A DNA stretch of 64,000 nt from Candidatus Aphodovivens excrementavium (lineage in GTDB: Bacteria > Actinomycetota > Coriobacteriia > Coriobacteriales > Eggerthellaceae): NCBI GenBank assembly GCA_018715935.1, contig DVKR01000012.1, positions 1-64,000 on the forward strand, in the 5' to 3' direction. Positions 34,178-51,718 of the stretch are shown here, one piece after another. How positions within the stretch are numbered: the stretch's first letter is position 1; every line of letters begins with the position of its first letter. The notes under the pieces were generated by a model. It ran no database searches, was not told where the DNA came from, and saw only the letters and a list, made by a program, of their open reading frames with translations. Position numbers and translations under genes: made by a program.

Positions 34178-36061
34178 TTACGCGGTCATGATAGCGCTAT
34201 CCTCAGGCGAGCGCAAGCGAGCCTCAAGGGCATCCGCCATGGTGGAAACCACCTCTATACGCGCGCTTTTCTTGTCGTCACCAGGCACAACAATCCACGG
34301 GGCAAACGGCGTGGAAGTCAAGCGAAGCATGTCTTGGGCCGCCGAACGGTTCTGCTGGCGCTTGGCGCGGTTGCGCCAGTCCTCGGAAGTGATCTTCCAG
34401 CGTTTCGCGGGCGTGTCTTCCCTCTCGCGGAAACGCCTCAGCTGCTCTTCGGGGCTCACGTCGATCCAGAACTTCAGCAAAATGGCGCCCCAGCGCGAAA
34501 GCTCCCGCTCGAAATCGTTGATCTCGTCGTAGGCGCGACCCCATTCAGCCGGCGTGGCAAAACCTTCCACGCGCTCGACGAGCACGCGGCCGTACCAGCT
34601 TCTGTCGTAAATGCCCACATGCCCTGCCTTGGGAAGGCGCGTCCAATACCGCCACAGATGAGGGTGCAGCAGTTCCGGGCGCGTAGGTGCGGGGCTGGGG
34701 AAAATCGTATAGGCACGCGCATCAAGCGCCTGCGCCACGCGCTTGATGGCGCCTCCCTTGCCTGCGGCGTCCCACCCTTCGAACAATGCGATGAGCGGAA
34801 TGCGCTTGCGATACATCTCTAACTCGAGGCGGTACAGGCGCTTTTGCTCTTTCTTCAGGCGTTTTTTGTACTCGCCCTCGTCCATGGGAACCACCGGCTC
34901 GTATTTTTTGGGAAGGGTCGGCGGGTCTTCCACAAGAATGTAGCGCGAGGCGGTGGGCGCCTGGGAATGTTGCAGCTTCGCGATTGCCTCGGCGCGAGCC
35001 ACAAGCTCGGCGTCTTCCGCCGGATCGGGCGTGTGCGGGAATCCGTCGGGGGCAAATCCCGCGCTTGCGCCGGCGGCGCCGCTCTCGGAAGCGTCGGCAG
35101 ACGATCCCGAAACCTCCGCCAAGGCTTTGTCGGAGTTTGCCGCAGCCGCCTCGGCGGCAGCCTTTGCCTCAGGATCTTGCGGGGCGTTAAGTGCGCCCTC
35201 AAGCGCCCGACACAGCGTTTCGGCTATCTTGAGATTCGCCGAACGCTTATCTTCGCCGTTGATGAGCGTCCAGGGAGCAAAGCTGAAATCGCTGCGCGTC
35301 AGAAGACGGTCGTAAAGCCGGTACGCATGGGGATAGTCGGCAGCGCTTGCAAGCTTGCCTTCGCTCACCCGCCAACGCGTTGCCGGGTCGTCGTAGAGTC
35401 GCTCGAGGCGGCGGCGCTGCATCTTTTCGCGCACATGCACGAAAAACTTCACCAGAACGTAGCCGTCGTTCACCAGCTGGCGCTCGAACTCCGCCGCCGA
35501 TTCCACCGCGCGGTCGATGGAGCGCGCACGTCGCTCTTCGCGCGCGAAAATCGCCGCCTCTACCGTGCGGTTCTTCTTGCCCTTGCCTTTGCGCTTCTCG
35601 TGGTCGAAATCGTCGTCGCGCTTCTTGTCGCGCTCGTCGTCTTCCAGCAGGGCGTCATCGCCCACCTCGGTAAGCAGCATGCGCTCTACGCTTGAGGAGT
35701 ACCAGCCGCGATCGTAAAACGTGATGGTGCCACGCTCTCCGAGCGACTTCCAGAACTGCTGCATGGGAGGAAAGTAGTCTTGAACGCCCCACGGCAGGCC
35801 GGCGAAGGTGCGTGCCGAGGCCATATCGAGGTCGGAGGTAACGTGAACCGACGTCGCGCGCGCATCCAGCCGGTACATCAAGTCGGAAATGCGGCTGCCT
35901 TTGCCAGCGCCGTTCCACCCTTCGAACAACACGACAAGCCCCACATGCTCTGCGCGAGCACGCTGCTGCAGCTCCGTAAGACGCTGCATGAGTTCATCGC
36001 GTTTCGCCTTATACGTTTCTTTGTCGGGTGCCTCTTGCATGAAATCGACGGTCTCAAGCAT
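34178..36061 (-). CDS. pap: double-domain PPK2: polyphosphate:AMP phosphotransferase
   Basis: Two PPK2 domains are present in 627 residues. The N-terminal one has FEGWNGAGKGS and FYDRGWYSS. The C-terminal one has FEGWDAAGKGG, IYDRSWYGRVLVERVEG and KFWIDVSPEEQLRRF. A linker of about 75 residues, rich in Ala/Glu, joins them. This is the class II Pap layout, in which polyphosphate phosphorylates AMP to ADP and the second domain holds activity. AAAGGGGAG precedes the ATG at 36061; the frame stays open 14 codons upstream without a ribosome site. It is divergent from ppx-ppk1. Confidence 0.93.
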   Translation of the reverse strand: MLETVDFMQEAPDKETYKAKRDELMQRLTELQQRARAEHVGLVVLFEGWNGAGKGSRISDLMYRLDARATSVHVTSDLDMASARTFAGLPWGVQDYFPPMQQFWKSLGERGTITFYDRGWYSSSVERMLLTEVGDDALLEDDERDKKRDDDFDHEKRKGKGKKNRTVEAAIFAREERRARSIDRAVESAAEFERQLVNDGYVLVKFFVHVREKMQRRRLERLYDDPATRWRVSEGKLASAADYPHAYRLYDRLLTRSDFSFAPWTLINGEDKRSANLKIAETLCRALEGALNAPQDPEAKAAAEAAAANSDKALAEVSGSSADASESGAAGASAGFAPDGFPHTPDPAEDAELVARAEAIAKLQHSQAPTASRYILVEDPPTLPKKYEPVVPMDEGEYKKRLKKEQKRLYRLELEMYRKRIPLIALFEGWDAAGKGGAIKRVAQALDARAYTIFPSPAPTRPELLHPHLWRYWTRLPKAGHVGIYDRSWYGRVLVERVEGFATPAEWGRAYDEINDFERELSRWGAILLKFWIDVSPEEQLRRFREREDTPAKRWKITSEDWRNRAKRQQNRSAAQDMLRLTSTPFAPWIVVPGDDKKSARIEVVSTMADALEARLRSPEDSAIMTA

Positions 36062-36363
36062 CCGTCTCCCCTTTCGCGAGCCATCCCCTTTGCTGCGGAA
36101 CATCGCCCCTTACGGACACTCCCTTTGTTTCGCGCAGAAGATGAGTGAGATGGTTTGAAACAACAACTTATTCTACCATCTAGCGCTCGGTTGACGAAAC
36201 GTTCACCGAGAACCAGCCGAGCCGCAAGGCGCGCCGGAAGCGCCGTTTGCTCGGCTGTTTGTAAAATCAAAGTCAAGCGAGCTGCCATTTTCCGCATCAT
36301 TTACCCGGTTGCCTTACAATCGCTTACGATTGAACGCGAAAACGAAGAAGGACTCTGAAACCT
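36062..36363. other. 302-bp divergent pap-ppx regulatory region
   Basis: No gene is visible. On the minus strand TAGAAT (36170-36175) is a likely -10 for pap. On the plus strand TACAAT (36315-36320) is a likely -10 for ppx; it overlaps the palindrome CAATCG-CTTA-CGATTG (36317-36332). Convincing -35 boxes are not seen for either, which fits activator-dependent promoters. Confidence 0.55.
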
Positions 36364-37290
36364 ATGCCCAATTACGCTGTCATCGACCTGGGATCCAATT
36401 CCGTCCGTATGGTTGTATATGAGGTCCGCGACGACAAGAAGCGCACCTACACCTGCAAAGACTTCCGCAGCCTCATCAACGACAAAGTAATGGCAGGTCT
36501 TGCCGCCTACGTGGAAGACGGCGTGTTCGTCAAGGCGGGCGTTAAGCGGGCGGCAAGTGTTCTAAAAGGCCACATCAAGCGGTCGGGTTACTTTCAATGC
36601 AAGCGCATCGACATCTTCGCCACCGCCGTGTTGCGCAACGCCTCTAACTGCAACGAGGCGGTAAGCGCTATTGAAAAGGAGATCGGGCTCCCGCTCTCCC
36701 TGCTCTCGGCGCGTGACGAGGCGCACCTCGGCTTTGTGGGAGCAACGTGCGACCGCAGCATCGAGCGAGGCACCCTTATCGATATTGGCGGCGGCTCCAC
36801 CGAGCTCACCCGCATCGAAAACGGAAAAGAGCGCGACAACGTAAGCCTCGGGCAGGGCTCTTTGTCGTCATACGCGCAGTTCGTAAAAGACATCCTGCCC
36901 ACGCCTATAGAGGCGCAAGAGATCCGCGAGGCGTTCTGGAAGCACATCGACGCTCTGCCCGATCGCGAGGCATTTCGCGCAAAAACGTTTTACGGCATCG
37001 GCGGCACCGTGCGTGCTGCAGCCAAGATGTACGCGCAGACCCACGGGGAGGGCGTCCGCCCCAAAACGCTTACCCCTCAGCAGGTAAGCGACATCCTGCA
37101 GTTCCGCCGCACCGACGCCTCCGCCTACGCCCATAGCGCCCTCAAGGCATCTGCGGAACGCATCCATACCCTCACCCCGGGTTGCATCATCCTCGAATCG
37201 CTTCTGAAAGGCCTAGGCGCAACCAAGCTTGAAATCTGCAAGTACGGCGTGCGCGAAGGCTACCTTATCGAGCGCATGCTCGCAAAATAA
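36364..37290 (+). CDS. ppx: Ppx/GppA family exopolyphosphatase
   Basis: The 308-residue protein has the ASKHA ATPase fold of Ppx/GppA: AVIDLGSNSVRMVVYEV (phosphate 1), SARDEAHLGFVGA, LIDIGGGSTELTRI (phosphate 2) and FYGIGGTVRA. It hydrolyses polyphosphate or pppGpp; the short single-module form, lacking the C-terminal HD domain of E. coli Ppx, is common in Actinobacteria and clostridia. AAGGA lies 11 bases before the ATG. It precedes ppk1 by 119 bases. Confidence 0.93.
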   Translation: MPNYAVIDLGSNSVRMVVYEVRDDKKRTYTCKDFRSLINDKVMAGLAAYVEDGVFVKAGVKRAASVLKGHIKRSGYFQCKRIDIFATAVLRNASNCNEAVSAIEKEIGLPLSLLSARDEAHLGFVGATCDRSIERGTLIDIGGGSTELTRIENGKERDNVSLGQGSLSSYAQFVKDILPTPIEAQEIREAFWKHIDALPDREAFRAKTFYGIGGTVRAAAKMYAQTHGEGVRPKTLTPQQVSDILQFRRTDASAYAHSALKASAERIHTLTPGCIILESLLKGLGATKLEICKYGVREGYLIERMLAK

Positions 37291-37409
37291 GTTTTCTGTT
37301 TCCCGAGTTCACCACGTAAAACAGCGCAACGCTGCAAAGCGTCTAACGAATACGTGGTATGCTTATCTAAGTGCGCTTTTCGCGAAGTACCCTATCGAAA
37401 GGAAGCCAT

Positions 37410-39902
37410 ATGGGCGAGCAGCCAACCACCCTTCAAAGCCAACCGACAACCGGTCTGCGCAAGGAGGGATACCCGCCCTACCTGCAAAATCGCGAACTCT
37501 CATGGCTCACTTTCAACGAGCGGGTACTCGATCAGGGCTCAGACGAGACCGTCCCCATGCTCGAACGCTGGAACTTCGTGTCTATCTTCTGGAGCAACCT
37601 GCAAGAGTTCTTTATGGTTCGCGTCGGCAGCCTGACCGACCTTTCCTTGGCGAAAAAGGAGATCGTCGACTCCAAGTCGGGCATGACGCCTGCCGAGCAG
37701 ATTGCCGCCATCCATAAGCGCTGCCACGAGCTCTACCCCATTCAAGAGCGCGTGTTTGAGACGATTCGCACCGACCTCATGAAAAAGGGCGTGAGCCACC
37801 TTCGCCCCGAAGACCTCAACGACGAGCAGAAAAGCTTCCTCAAAGACTATTTCGAAGCGAACGTCATGCCGTTTCTGTCTCCCCAGATCATCAACTCGCG
37901 CCACCCCTTCCCCCATCTGGAAAACGGCGCGCTCTACGTTGTCGTGCGCCTGGACGAAGAGGCGAAGGCGGAAAAACCCAGCAAAAAGGGAAAGGGCAAA
38001 AGCGACAAGGACGCGAAGGGCGCCAAGAACATGGGCGCCGAAGGCGTATTGATGGGTCTTATTCCCATGCCTCGCCAGGCGCAGCGCGTCATCAAGCTGC
38101 CCGGGCAAGACTTTGCGTTCATCCTTCTTGAGCACGTCATCGAAATGTTTGCTGCAGAAGTGTTCAGCATGTACACGCTCAAGCACACCAACGTTATCTG
38201 TGTTACCCGAAACGCGGACCTTGATGCCACTGAGCGTGCCGATGAAGCCGACGACGACTACCGCGAGCACATGAAGCGCATCCTTAAGCGTCGCGGCCGC
38301 CTTGCCCCGGTTCGCCTGGAGTGCGAGCGTCCCTTGTCCGACACGCTCAACAAGCTGCTGCTAAAGCGCCTGAACCTCAAGGCGCATCAAACCTACGTGA
38401 CCACCGTGCCGCTTGACTTGAGCTACACCTGGGGCTTGAGCTCTATGGTGTCCAAAGAAACGCGCGCGGCGCTCACGCCGGTTCCCTTCACGCCCCAATG
38501 GCCCGCATCGCTTGACCGGAACCGCTCGATCATCGAGCAGGTAACCGAAAACGAAGTGCTACTCTCCTACCCCTACGAGAGCATGGACGCCTTCGTGCAG
38601 CTTCTGCGCGAAGCGGCAAACGACCCGCAGGTTATCTCCATCAAGATCACGCTGTACCGTCTGGCAAGCCAGTCCCACCTTGCCGAGGCGCTCATCCACG
38701 CGGCAGAAAACGGAAAGCAGGTAACGGCGCTGTTCGAGCTACGGGCGCGCTTCGACGAGAGCAACAACATTGAATGGTCTCAGCGCTTCGAAGAGGCTGG
38801 CTGCAATGTGATCTACGGCTTCCGCGATTTCAAGGTGCATAGCAAGATCTGCTGCATCACACGCCAAACCGAAAACGGCCTGCAATACATTACGCAGCTG
38901 GGCACCGGCAACTACAACGAGAAGACCGCCAAGCTCTACACCGACCTTTCGTTTATCACCACTGACGAGACGTTTGGACGCGACGCAACCGACTTTTTCC
39001 GCAACATGGGGCTTGAAAACGCTTCCGACGACTACGACATCTTGTGGGTGGCGCCGCTGCAGATCAAACCCTATATCATTGCCGGCATCGACACCCAAAT
39101 CAAGCTGGCAAAAGCCGGCGAGCCGTGCGGTTTGATGTTCAAAACCAACTCGATCACCGACCGAGCCATCATCGACAAGCTGGCAGAGGCGTCGCAGGCG
39201 GGCGTTCCCATCACGCTGTTGGTGCGCGGCATCAGCTGCATCGTGCCCGGTGTCGAGGGCTTTACCGAAAACGTCCGCGTGGTATCGATTGTCGGCCGCC
39301 TGCTCGAGCACAGCCGAATCTACGGTTTCGGGCCACGCGAGACCATGCGCGTGTACCTCTCGAGCGCCGATCTTATGACGCGCAACATGGACAACCGCGT
39401 TGAGATAGCCTGGCCGGTGCTTAACGACGCCCTTCGCCTAAAGGTGATCGAGTATTTCGACACGTGCCTCGCCGACACGGCGAAGCTGCGCGAGCTGCGT
39501 CCCGACGGCACCTACACTCCGCTGCGCGCATTCGCGAAAGAGGGAGAAAAGCCCTTCGACTCCCAAGAGCATTTGATCAGGCAAGCACAGGTGGCTCACT
39601 CCGCTGCCGTGCGCGAGGAAGTCACGCGCGGCGCCAACAGGCGCGCGGTAGAGCAGGTCAACGCGAAAGACGCCCAGGCGGCCGTAGCCGCAAAGATCGC
39701 AGAAGCGCAGGCTGCGCAGGCGAAGGCCGCAGGCAATGTTGCCGCCCAAGCAAAATCTGCGCAGGCCAAGCCATCTGCACAACCGTCCCAGACGCTTACC
39801 ATCACGCCAAGCTCAGTAAGCTCCACGCCCCAGACCAAGCACAAGGGGGGTTTGGTGTCGGGCATCCTGGCCGCTTTCCGCAAAGGAAAGAACCGCAAAT
39901 AG
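37410..39902 (+). CDS. ppk1: polyphosphate kinase PPK1
   Basis: PPK1 makes polyphosphate from ATP. The N-terminal ENRELSWLTFNERVL-type segment (NRELSWLTFN), the nucleotide-binding domain, and two PLD-like C-terminal domains are present; the autophosphorylated His lies in FRDFKVHSKICC, and TQLGTGNYNEKTAKLYTDLS is the family signature. At 830 residues it is longer than E. coli Ppk (688): a Lys-rich insertion near 190-210 (KPSKKGKGKSDKDAKG) and an Ala/Gln/Lys-rich tail of about 90 residues account for this. GAAAGGAAG precedes the ATG at 37410. Confidence 0.96.
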   Translation: MGEQPTTLQSQPTTGLRKEGYPPYLQNRELSWLTFNERVLDQGSDETVPMLERWNFVSIFWSNLQEFFMVRVGSLTDLSLAKKEIVDSKSGMTPAEQIAAIHKRCHELYPIQERVFETIRTDLMKKGVSHLRPEDLNDEQKSFLKDYFEANVMPFLSPQIINSRHPFPHLENGALYVVVRLDEEAKAEKPSKKGKGKSDKDAKGAKNMGAEGVLMGLIPMPRQAQRVIKLPGQDFAFILLEHVIEMFAAEVFSMYTLKHTNVICVTRNADLDATERADEADDDYREHMKRILKRRGRLAPVRLECERPLSDTLNKLLLKRLNLKAHQTYVTTVPLDLSYTWGLSSMVSKETRAALTPVPFTPQWPASLDRNRSIIEQVTENEVLLSYPYESMDAFVQLLREAANDPQVISIKITLYRLASQSHLAEALIHAAENGKQVTALFELRARFDESNNIEWSQRFEEAGCNVIYGFRDFKVHSKICCITRQTENGLQYITQLGTGNYNEKTAKLYTDLSFITTDETFGRDATDFFRNMGLENASDDYDILWVAPLQIKPYIIAGIDTQIKLAKAGEPCGLMFKTNSITDRAIIDKLAEASQAGVPITLLVRGISCIVPGVEGFTENVRVVSIVGRLLEHSRIYGFGPRETMRVYLSSADLMTRNMDNRVEIAWPVLNDALRLKVIEYFDTCLADTAKLRELRPDGTYTPLRAFAKEGEKPFDSQEHLIRQAQVAHSAAVREEVTRGANRRAVEQVNAKDAQAAVAAKIAEAQAAQAKAAGNVAAQAKSAQAKPSAQPSQTLTITPSSVSSTPQTKHKGGLVSGILAAFRKGKNRK

Positions 39903-39926
39903 ACGCACGCGTCAAGACCGCATGAA

Positions 39927-39966
39927 AAGAGGCGCCGGGCTTTCGTTTAAGCTCGGCGCCTCTTTG
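39927..39966. terminator. bidirectional terminator between ppk1 and the LRR gene
   Basis: AAAAGAGGCGCCG...CGGCGCCTCTTT forms a strong stem with A and T runs on the outer sides, 25 bases past ppk1. It can serve ppk1 (plus) and the convergent LRR-protein gene (minus). Confidence 0.85.
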
Positions 39967-40029
39967 CTCTTGCTCTTTCAAAGCCCAATGCGCTCAAGAC
40001 AGGTTTCGAGCGCATGCCGGACGAACCCG

Positions 40030-40980
40030 CTAGTCGGTCAGGTACTCCTCCAGCAAATCGTCGTCGGAAGGATCCTCAAGCGCAGCCATGCGGGCGCGAC
40101 ACGCGCGCATCCGCGTGCGCAAGCTGTCGATGCGTTCGTCAGTCTCTTTTTTCGCTGCACGCCCCCGTGCGGCATCTCGCTGCGTCTCCGCATCGCGTCG
40201 CTCCTCGCGCAGGTAGGTGAGTTCCTCTTCGAGATCTTCTTTCTCTTTCGCGTGGCGCTCCTTGAAGGCCTTCAGCAGTTCGGCGCGACACGACTCTTTC
40301 ACGTAGCCGCATTTTCCAATCACTTCCTGCGGAAACGCATCGGGAAACGTCCACAGCAGATATTCGGGAATCTCGTCGAAATCCAATGAATCGCATCCCG
40401 CAAACACGTCGCTGCCCATTTCTTTCACGGTTTCGGGAATGGCTATACGCCTGAGCGCCTTGCACGAGATAAAGGCCTCGCGGCCGATTGACGTCACTGA
40501 ATCCGGCAGGACTATCTCTTCAAGCTGCTCGCACGACGCAAACGCACGGTTGCCCACATGCTCAAGCCGCTCGAAGGGCTCAATATGGGCGAGCGCCTTG
40601 CAAAGGGCAAACGCGCGGTTTCCAATCGACGTAACCTGTGCGTTGCCCCGCACAGAAGACAGCTGCCGGCATCCCACGAAAGCGCCATCGGGAAGCTCCT
40701 TTAGCGATTCAGGCAGCTCGATTGACTTCAAAGACCGGCAATGCTCGAAGGCGTTTGGAGCCATTACCGAAACATTGGGAGAGAACTCCACTTCGGAAAG
40801 CTTTGCGCACCCGGCAACCGCGCGCTCGCCAATATAGGTAACCGAATCGGGCATGCGAAGAAAGTGAATGCTTTCCTGGTTGCGCAGCGCTTGGCGACCA
40901 ATGCCCGTGCACCCCTGCGGCAGGACGACCTCATGACACCCCTCTTCGGGCGTATAGCCAACCACTTCCGTCTGAAACAT
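40030..40980 (-). CDS. cytosolic BspA-type leucine-rich repeat protein
   Basis: Residues about 15-215 form roughly eight LRR_5 repeats (PDSVTYIGERAVAGC, PESLKELPDGAFVGC, PDSVTSIGREAFISC). The last 90 residues are strongly charged and predicted coiled coil (KEKEDLEEELTYLREERRDAETQRD). There is no signal peptide, lipobox, membrane helix or sorting motif. BspA repeats are usually on secreted adhesins, so a cytosolic form is unusual. GGAAGG precedes the ATG at 40980; the frame stays open 21 codons upstream. Function unknown; protein-protein contact is the likely role. Confidence 0.82.
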   Translation of the reverse strand: MFQTEVVGYTPEEGCHEVVLPQGCTGIGRQALRNQESIHFLRMPDSVTYIGERAVAGCAKLSEVEFSPNVSVMAPNAFEHCRSLKSIELPESLKELPDGAFVGCRQLSSVRGNAQVTSIGNRAFALCKALAHIEPFERLEHVGNRAFASCEQLEEIVLPDSVTSIGREAFISCKALRRIAIPETVKEMGSDVFAGCDSLDFDEIPEYLLWTFPDAFPQEVIGKCGYVKESCRAELLKAFKERHAKEKEDLEEELTYLREERRDAETQRDAARGRAAKKETDERIDSLRTRMRACRARMAALEDPSDDDLLEEYLTD

Positions 40981-41145
40981 CCTCCATCCTTCCGCAAAGT
41001 GCTTTGGCGCGGCGCCTGTTCGCATCGCGCGCTCAATAGACAACTCCTGCCTATGATACCCGCATATACCTGCGACGATATATCAAATTATCTTAAAGTC
41101 CAATCTGCGTTCCGGGAAATCGCACTTAACATCGAAGGCCGTACG

Positions 41146-42516
41146 CTACCCTTCGCGCTCAACCACCTCAGCAATCGCGCGGGCGTGGTTTTCGGCATCG
41201 GCAGCTTCAAGCGCCTCCACCATCACGCGCACAACCGGCTCGGTGCCAGACGGACGCAGCAGCACACGGCCGTTCTCGCCAAGCGCCGCTTCGGCAGCGG
41301 CAACCGCCTCTTTAACGGCGGGCTTCTCGCTCACGGTGTGCTTGTCGGCAACCTTCACGTTGATAAGCGTCTGCGGGAAGCGCGTCATCACCTTGACGGC
41401 ATCGGAAACCGACTTACCCGTGCGTTTTACCGCAGCCAGGAACTGAACCGCCGTCATCAGGCCATCGCCTGTCGAGTTGTGCTCAAGCATGATCATATGA
41501 CCAGACTGCTCGCCACCGATGGCGTACCCATGGGCACGCATCTCTTCAAGAACGTAGCGGTCTCCCACTTTCGTCTGCACCACGTCGATGCCGGCATCGC
41601 GCATCGCATGCACGAAACCGAGGTTGCACATAACCGTGCTCACCGCCGTGTTTCCCGCAAGCACGCCACGCTCTTTCATGTCGAGAGCGCACACCGCCTC
41701 AACGATATCGCCGTCTATCTCGTCGCCCTCGGGAGTCATGAGCATCACTCGATCGGCGTCGCCGTCATGAGCGATGCCCACATCGGCACCCGTTTCCTCC
41801 ATGAGCTCTCGAAGCGGCTTAAGATGGGTTGACCCGCATTCGACGTTGATGTCATTGCCGTCGTAATCGTCGTTGATAACTATCACCTCGGCCCCAAGGC
41901 GGCGCAGGGCTGCCGGGCTGGTGAGCGAAGAGGCGCCATGCCCCGTATCGAGCGCGATAGTCAGGCCTTCAAACGTGATGCCCTGATCGCGGATAGAGTC
42001 AACCGCATGCTGAATGTAGATCTCGCATGCCTCTTCAACCCCAACCGCCACACCGAGCTCCGGGCCGCTTGGCATAGCTGCGTCTTCGTCGCCCGACTCC
42101 TTCGCACGCGCGACCTGGCCCTCAAGGCCGCCCTGGACAATGAACGTCTCGATGTCGTCTTCAACCGCATCGGGCAACTTGAAGCCTTGAGCATCGAACA
42201 GCTTGATGCCATTGAACTCCGGCGGGTTGTGCGACGCGGAAATGACCGCACCGCCCGCCGCGTTTAGCTCGCGCACCAAAAGCGCGACGGCAGGCGTGGG
42301 AATGACGCCGGCAAGCAACGCCGTTCCGCCTGCGCTCGTGATTCCGGCAACCATGGCAGATTCGAGCATGTCCCCCGAAAGGCGCGTGTCTTTGCCCACC
42401 ACGATCGACTTGCCCAAAAACGTGGCTGCCGCCTGGCCCAACCGGTAGGCAAGCTCGCAGGTAAGCTCGGTGTTTGCCACACCGCGAACGCCGTCGGTTC
42501 CAAAGAGTCGTGCCAT
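41146..42516 (-). CDS. glmM: phosphoglucosamine mutase
   Basis: GlmM interconverts GlcN-6-P and GlcN-1-P for UDP-GlcNAc and the cell wall. The 456 residues show RLFGTDGVRGVAN, the phosphoserine loop ISASHNPPEFNGIK, the metal loop HDGDADRVM, GGEQSGHMI and the phosphate-binding RPSGTEPVVRVM. All are intact. It starts one base after the hisE stop, so the two are translated together. Confidence 0.97.
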   Translation of the reverse strand: MARLFGTDGVRGVANTELTCELAYRLGQAAATFLGKSIVVGKDTRLSGDMLESAMVAGITSAGGTALLAGVIPTPAVALLVRELNAAGGAVISASHNPPEFNGIKLFDAQGFKLPDAVEDDIETFIVQGGLEGQVARAKESGDEDAAMPSGPELGVAVGVEEACEIYIQHAVDSIRDQGITFEGLTIALDTGHGASSLTSPAALRRLGAEVIVINDDYDGNDINVECGSTHLKPLRELMEETGADVGIAHDGDADRVMLMTPEGDEIDGDIVEAVCALDMKERGVLAGNTAVSTVMCNLGFVHAMRDAGIDVVQTKVGDRYVLEEMRAHGYAIGGEQSGHMIMLEHNSTGDGLMTAVQFLAAVKRTGKSVSDAVKVMTRFPQTLINVKVADKHTVSEKPAVKEAVAAAEAALGENGRVLLRPSGTEPVVRVMVEALEAADAENHARAIAEVVEREG

Positions 42517-42517
42517 G

Positions 42518-42946
42518 TTATTTCCCCCTTTTAATGTGCTCGGGCTTCAACCGCACAGCACCGCATGGACGCTCCTCGCTCGTCATGCGGCTGTTAAGCT
42601 CTGCGGCGAACTCGTCGATAGAGATGCCAAAACGCTCAAGCACCACCAGCAAATGGTACACCACATCGGCAGCCTCGTAGCGCAGATGGTCGATCGCCGC
42701 ATCGGCAGCTTCGTCGTTTTGCGAAACGGCAGATTGAACGTCTTTCGCCGCCAGCGCGACCTCGACCGCTTCTTCTGCCACCTTCTTTAGCGGCGCGTCA
42801 AGAGACCCGGTCAACAGACGATGCGTGTAGCTTTCCTCCCCCGCGTCGCGCCGCGCCGCGATAGTTGAGCAAAGCGCCTCGAGCGTCGCCCCTATCTGCG
42901 AAGACGGCGGCGTCTCCCCTTCAGGAACGAATATCTTGTCAGACAT
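42518..42946 (-). CDS. hisE: phosphoribosyl-ATP pyrophosphatase, solitary
   Basis: The 142-residue protein carries the all-alpha NTP-PPase fold of HisE: LKKVAEEAVEVALAAK and DHLRYEAADVVYHLLVVL, with the EExxE and ExxD metal ligands, ending in an extra basic tail. It converts PR-ATP to PR-AMP in histidine synthesis. AAAGGG precedes the ATG at 42946. No other his gene is in the window; MazG-like housecleaning is an alternative, but the spacing of motifs fits HisE. Confidence 0.88.
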   Translation of the reverse strand: MSDKIFVPEGETPPSSQIGATLEALCSTIAARRDAGEESYTHRLLTGSLDAPLKKVAEEAVEVALAAKDVQSAVSQNDEAADAAIDHLRYEAADVVYHLLVVLERFGISIDEFAAELNSRMTSEERPCGAVRLKPEHIKRGK

Positions 42947-43036
42947 GGAATTACCCTTTCTGAAAGGCGTCAAAGCCGCGTGCCGGCGTGCCATGCGGTG
43001 CGTCCCTTTGGCACGCTAAGCAGCGTTTTGGAACCT

Positions 43037-43072
43037 GAAAGAAAGAAGGGGCGCCAAAGGGGGCGCCCCTTC
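43037..43072 (-). terminator. terminator of rpoBC
   Basis: GAAGGGGCGCC pairs exactly with GGCGCCCCTTC, followed on the minus strand by CTTTCTTTC. It lies 13 bases past the rpoC stop. Confidence 0.85.
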
Positions 43073-43084
43073 CAAAGTTAGACG

Positions 43085-51037
<7,953 letters not shown>

Positions 51038-51092
51038 GAGGTCTTTCCTCCTTCAAGAGAATCCGTGAATCTGCGAAAAAATGCAATCAAAT

Positions 51093-51121
51093 AAAATACA
51101 ACGCGCATGCACGCTCGTCAA
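51093..51121 (-). promoter_or_regulatory. promoter of rpoBC
   Basis: On the minus strand TTGACG (51116-51121) and TATTTT (51093-51098) are separated by exactly 17 bases. The predicted start is near 51086, giving a leader of about 49 bases rich in T before the AGGAGG site. No L10 leader or rplJL gene precedes it here. Confidence 0.85.
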
Positions 51122-51180
51122 GAATTTTTTTTACGAGATATGGAAAATTGCTGTTGATCTGGGGGAATTCAGGAAGCGAG

Positions 51181-51717
51181 CTACTTGCCGTCCCTGAGCT
51201 TAAGGAGCTTCGCGAGCGTTTCCGGAGAAACGCGTTCGGCGACGGTGTTTTTTCGCGAAACCTTGGGCGTGTCGTCTAAACGGGCATCGTCGTAGTAGGC
51301 GCCAAGCTCGCGACAAAAGCCCTCGGCGCTCATGCGATCGACGCCAAACCCAAACACGGTGTCTTGAATGGTCGCATCGCTTGAAACCACGAGCGTTTCC
51401 ACCTGGCGCTCGCGCGCATCGTGAGCGAGCTTCTCTATCACCTTGTCTGCGGTTTGACCCGCCGGCGAAAACACGATGCGAATCCCCCCGATGGTTTGCG
51501 CCTCGCCGGCTGAGAACTGATTTCCCCCGCCGTCGAACACCACGATGGCGCGCCACTCGCGACCCGCGTAGTTGATAACGTCGTTGACGAGCGCGTCGCG
51601 CGCGGCGTTGAACCAGTCGTCGGTGTAGTCGGGATCGTCGATGCGCCGATAGCGGCTCCCCGATCTCAGTACGTTGTAGCCATCAATGATGAGCAGTTTT
51701 TTTCGTTGTCGGGGCAT
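51181..51717 (-). CDS. yacP: NYN-domain ribonuclease of the YacP/Rae1 family
   Basis: The 178-residue protein has the PIN-like NYN fold: LIIDGYNVLR with the first catalytic Asp, VVFDGGGNQ, SPAGQTADKVIEKLAHD and VVSSDATIQDTVFGFG. B. subtilis Rae1 (YacP) cleaves mRNA in the ribosomal A site, and its gene also sits next to rlmB. The stop is followed by rpoB. It starts one base after the rlmB stop, so the two are coupled. Confidence 0.9.
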   Translation of the reverse strand: MPRQRKKLLIIDGYNVLRSGSRYRRIDDPDYTDDWFNAARDALVNDVINYAGREWRAIVVFDGGGNQFSAGEAQTIGGIRIVFSPAGQTADKVIEKLAHDARERQVETLVVSSDATIQDTVFGFGVDRMSAEGFCRELGAYYDDARLDDTPKVSRKNTVAERVSPETLAKLLKLRDGK

Positions 51718-51718
51718 C

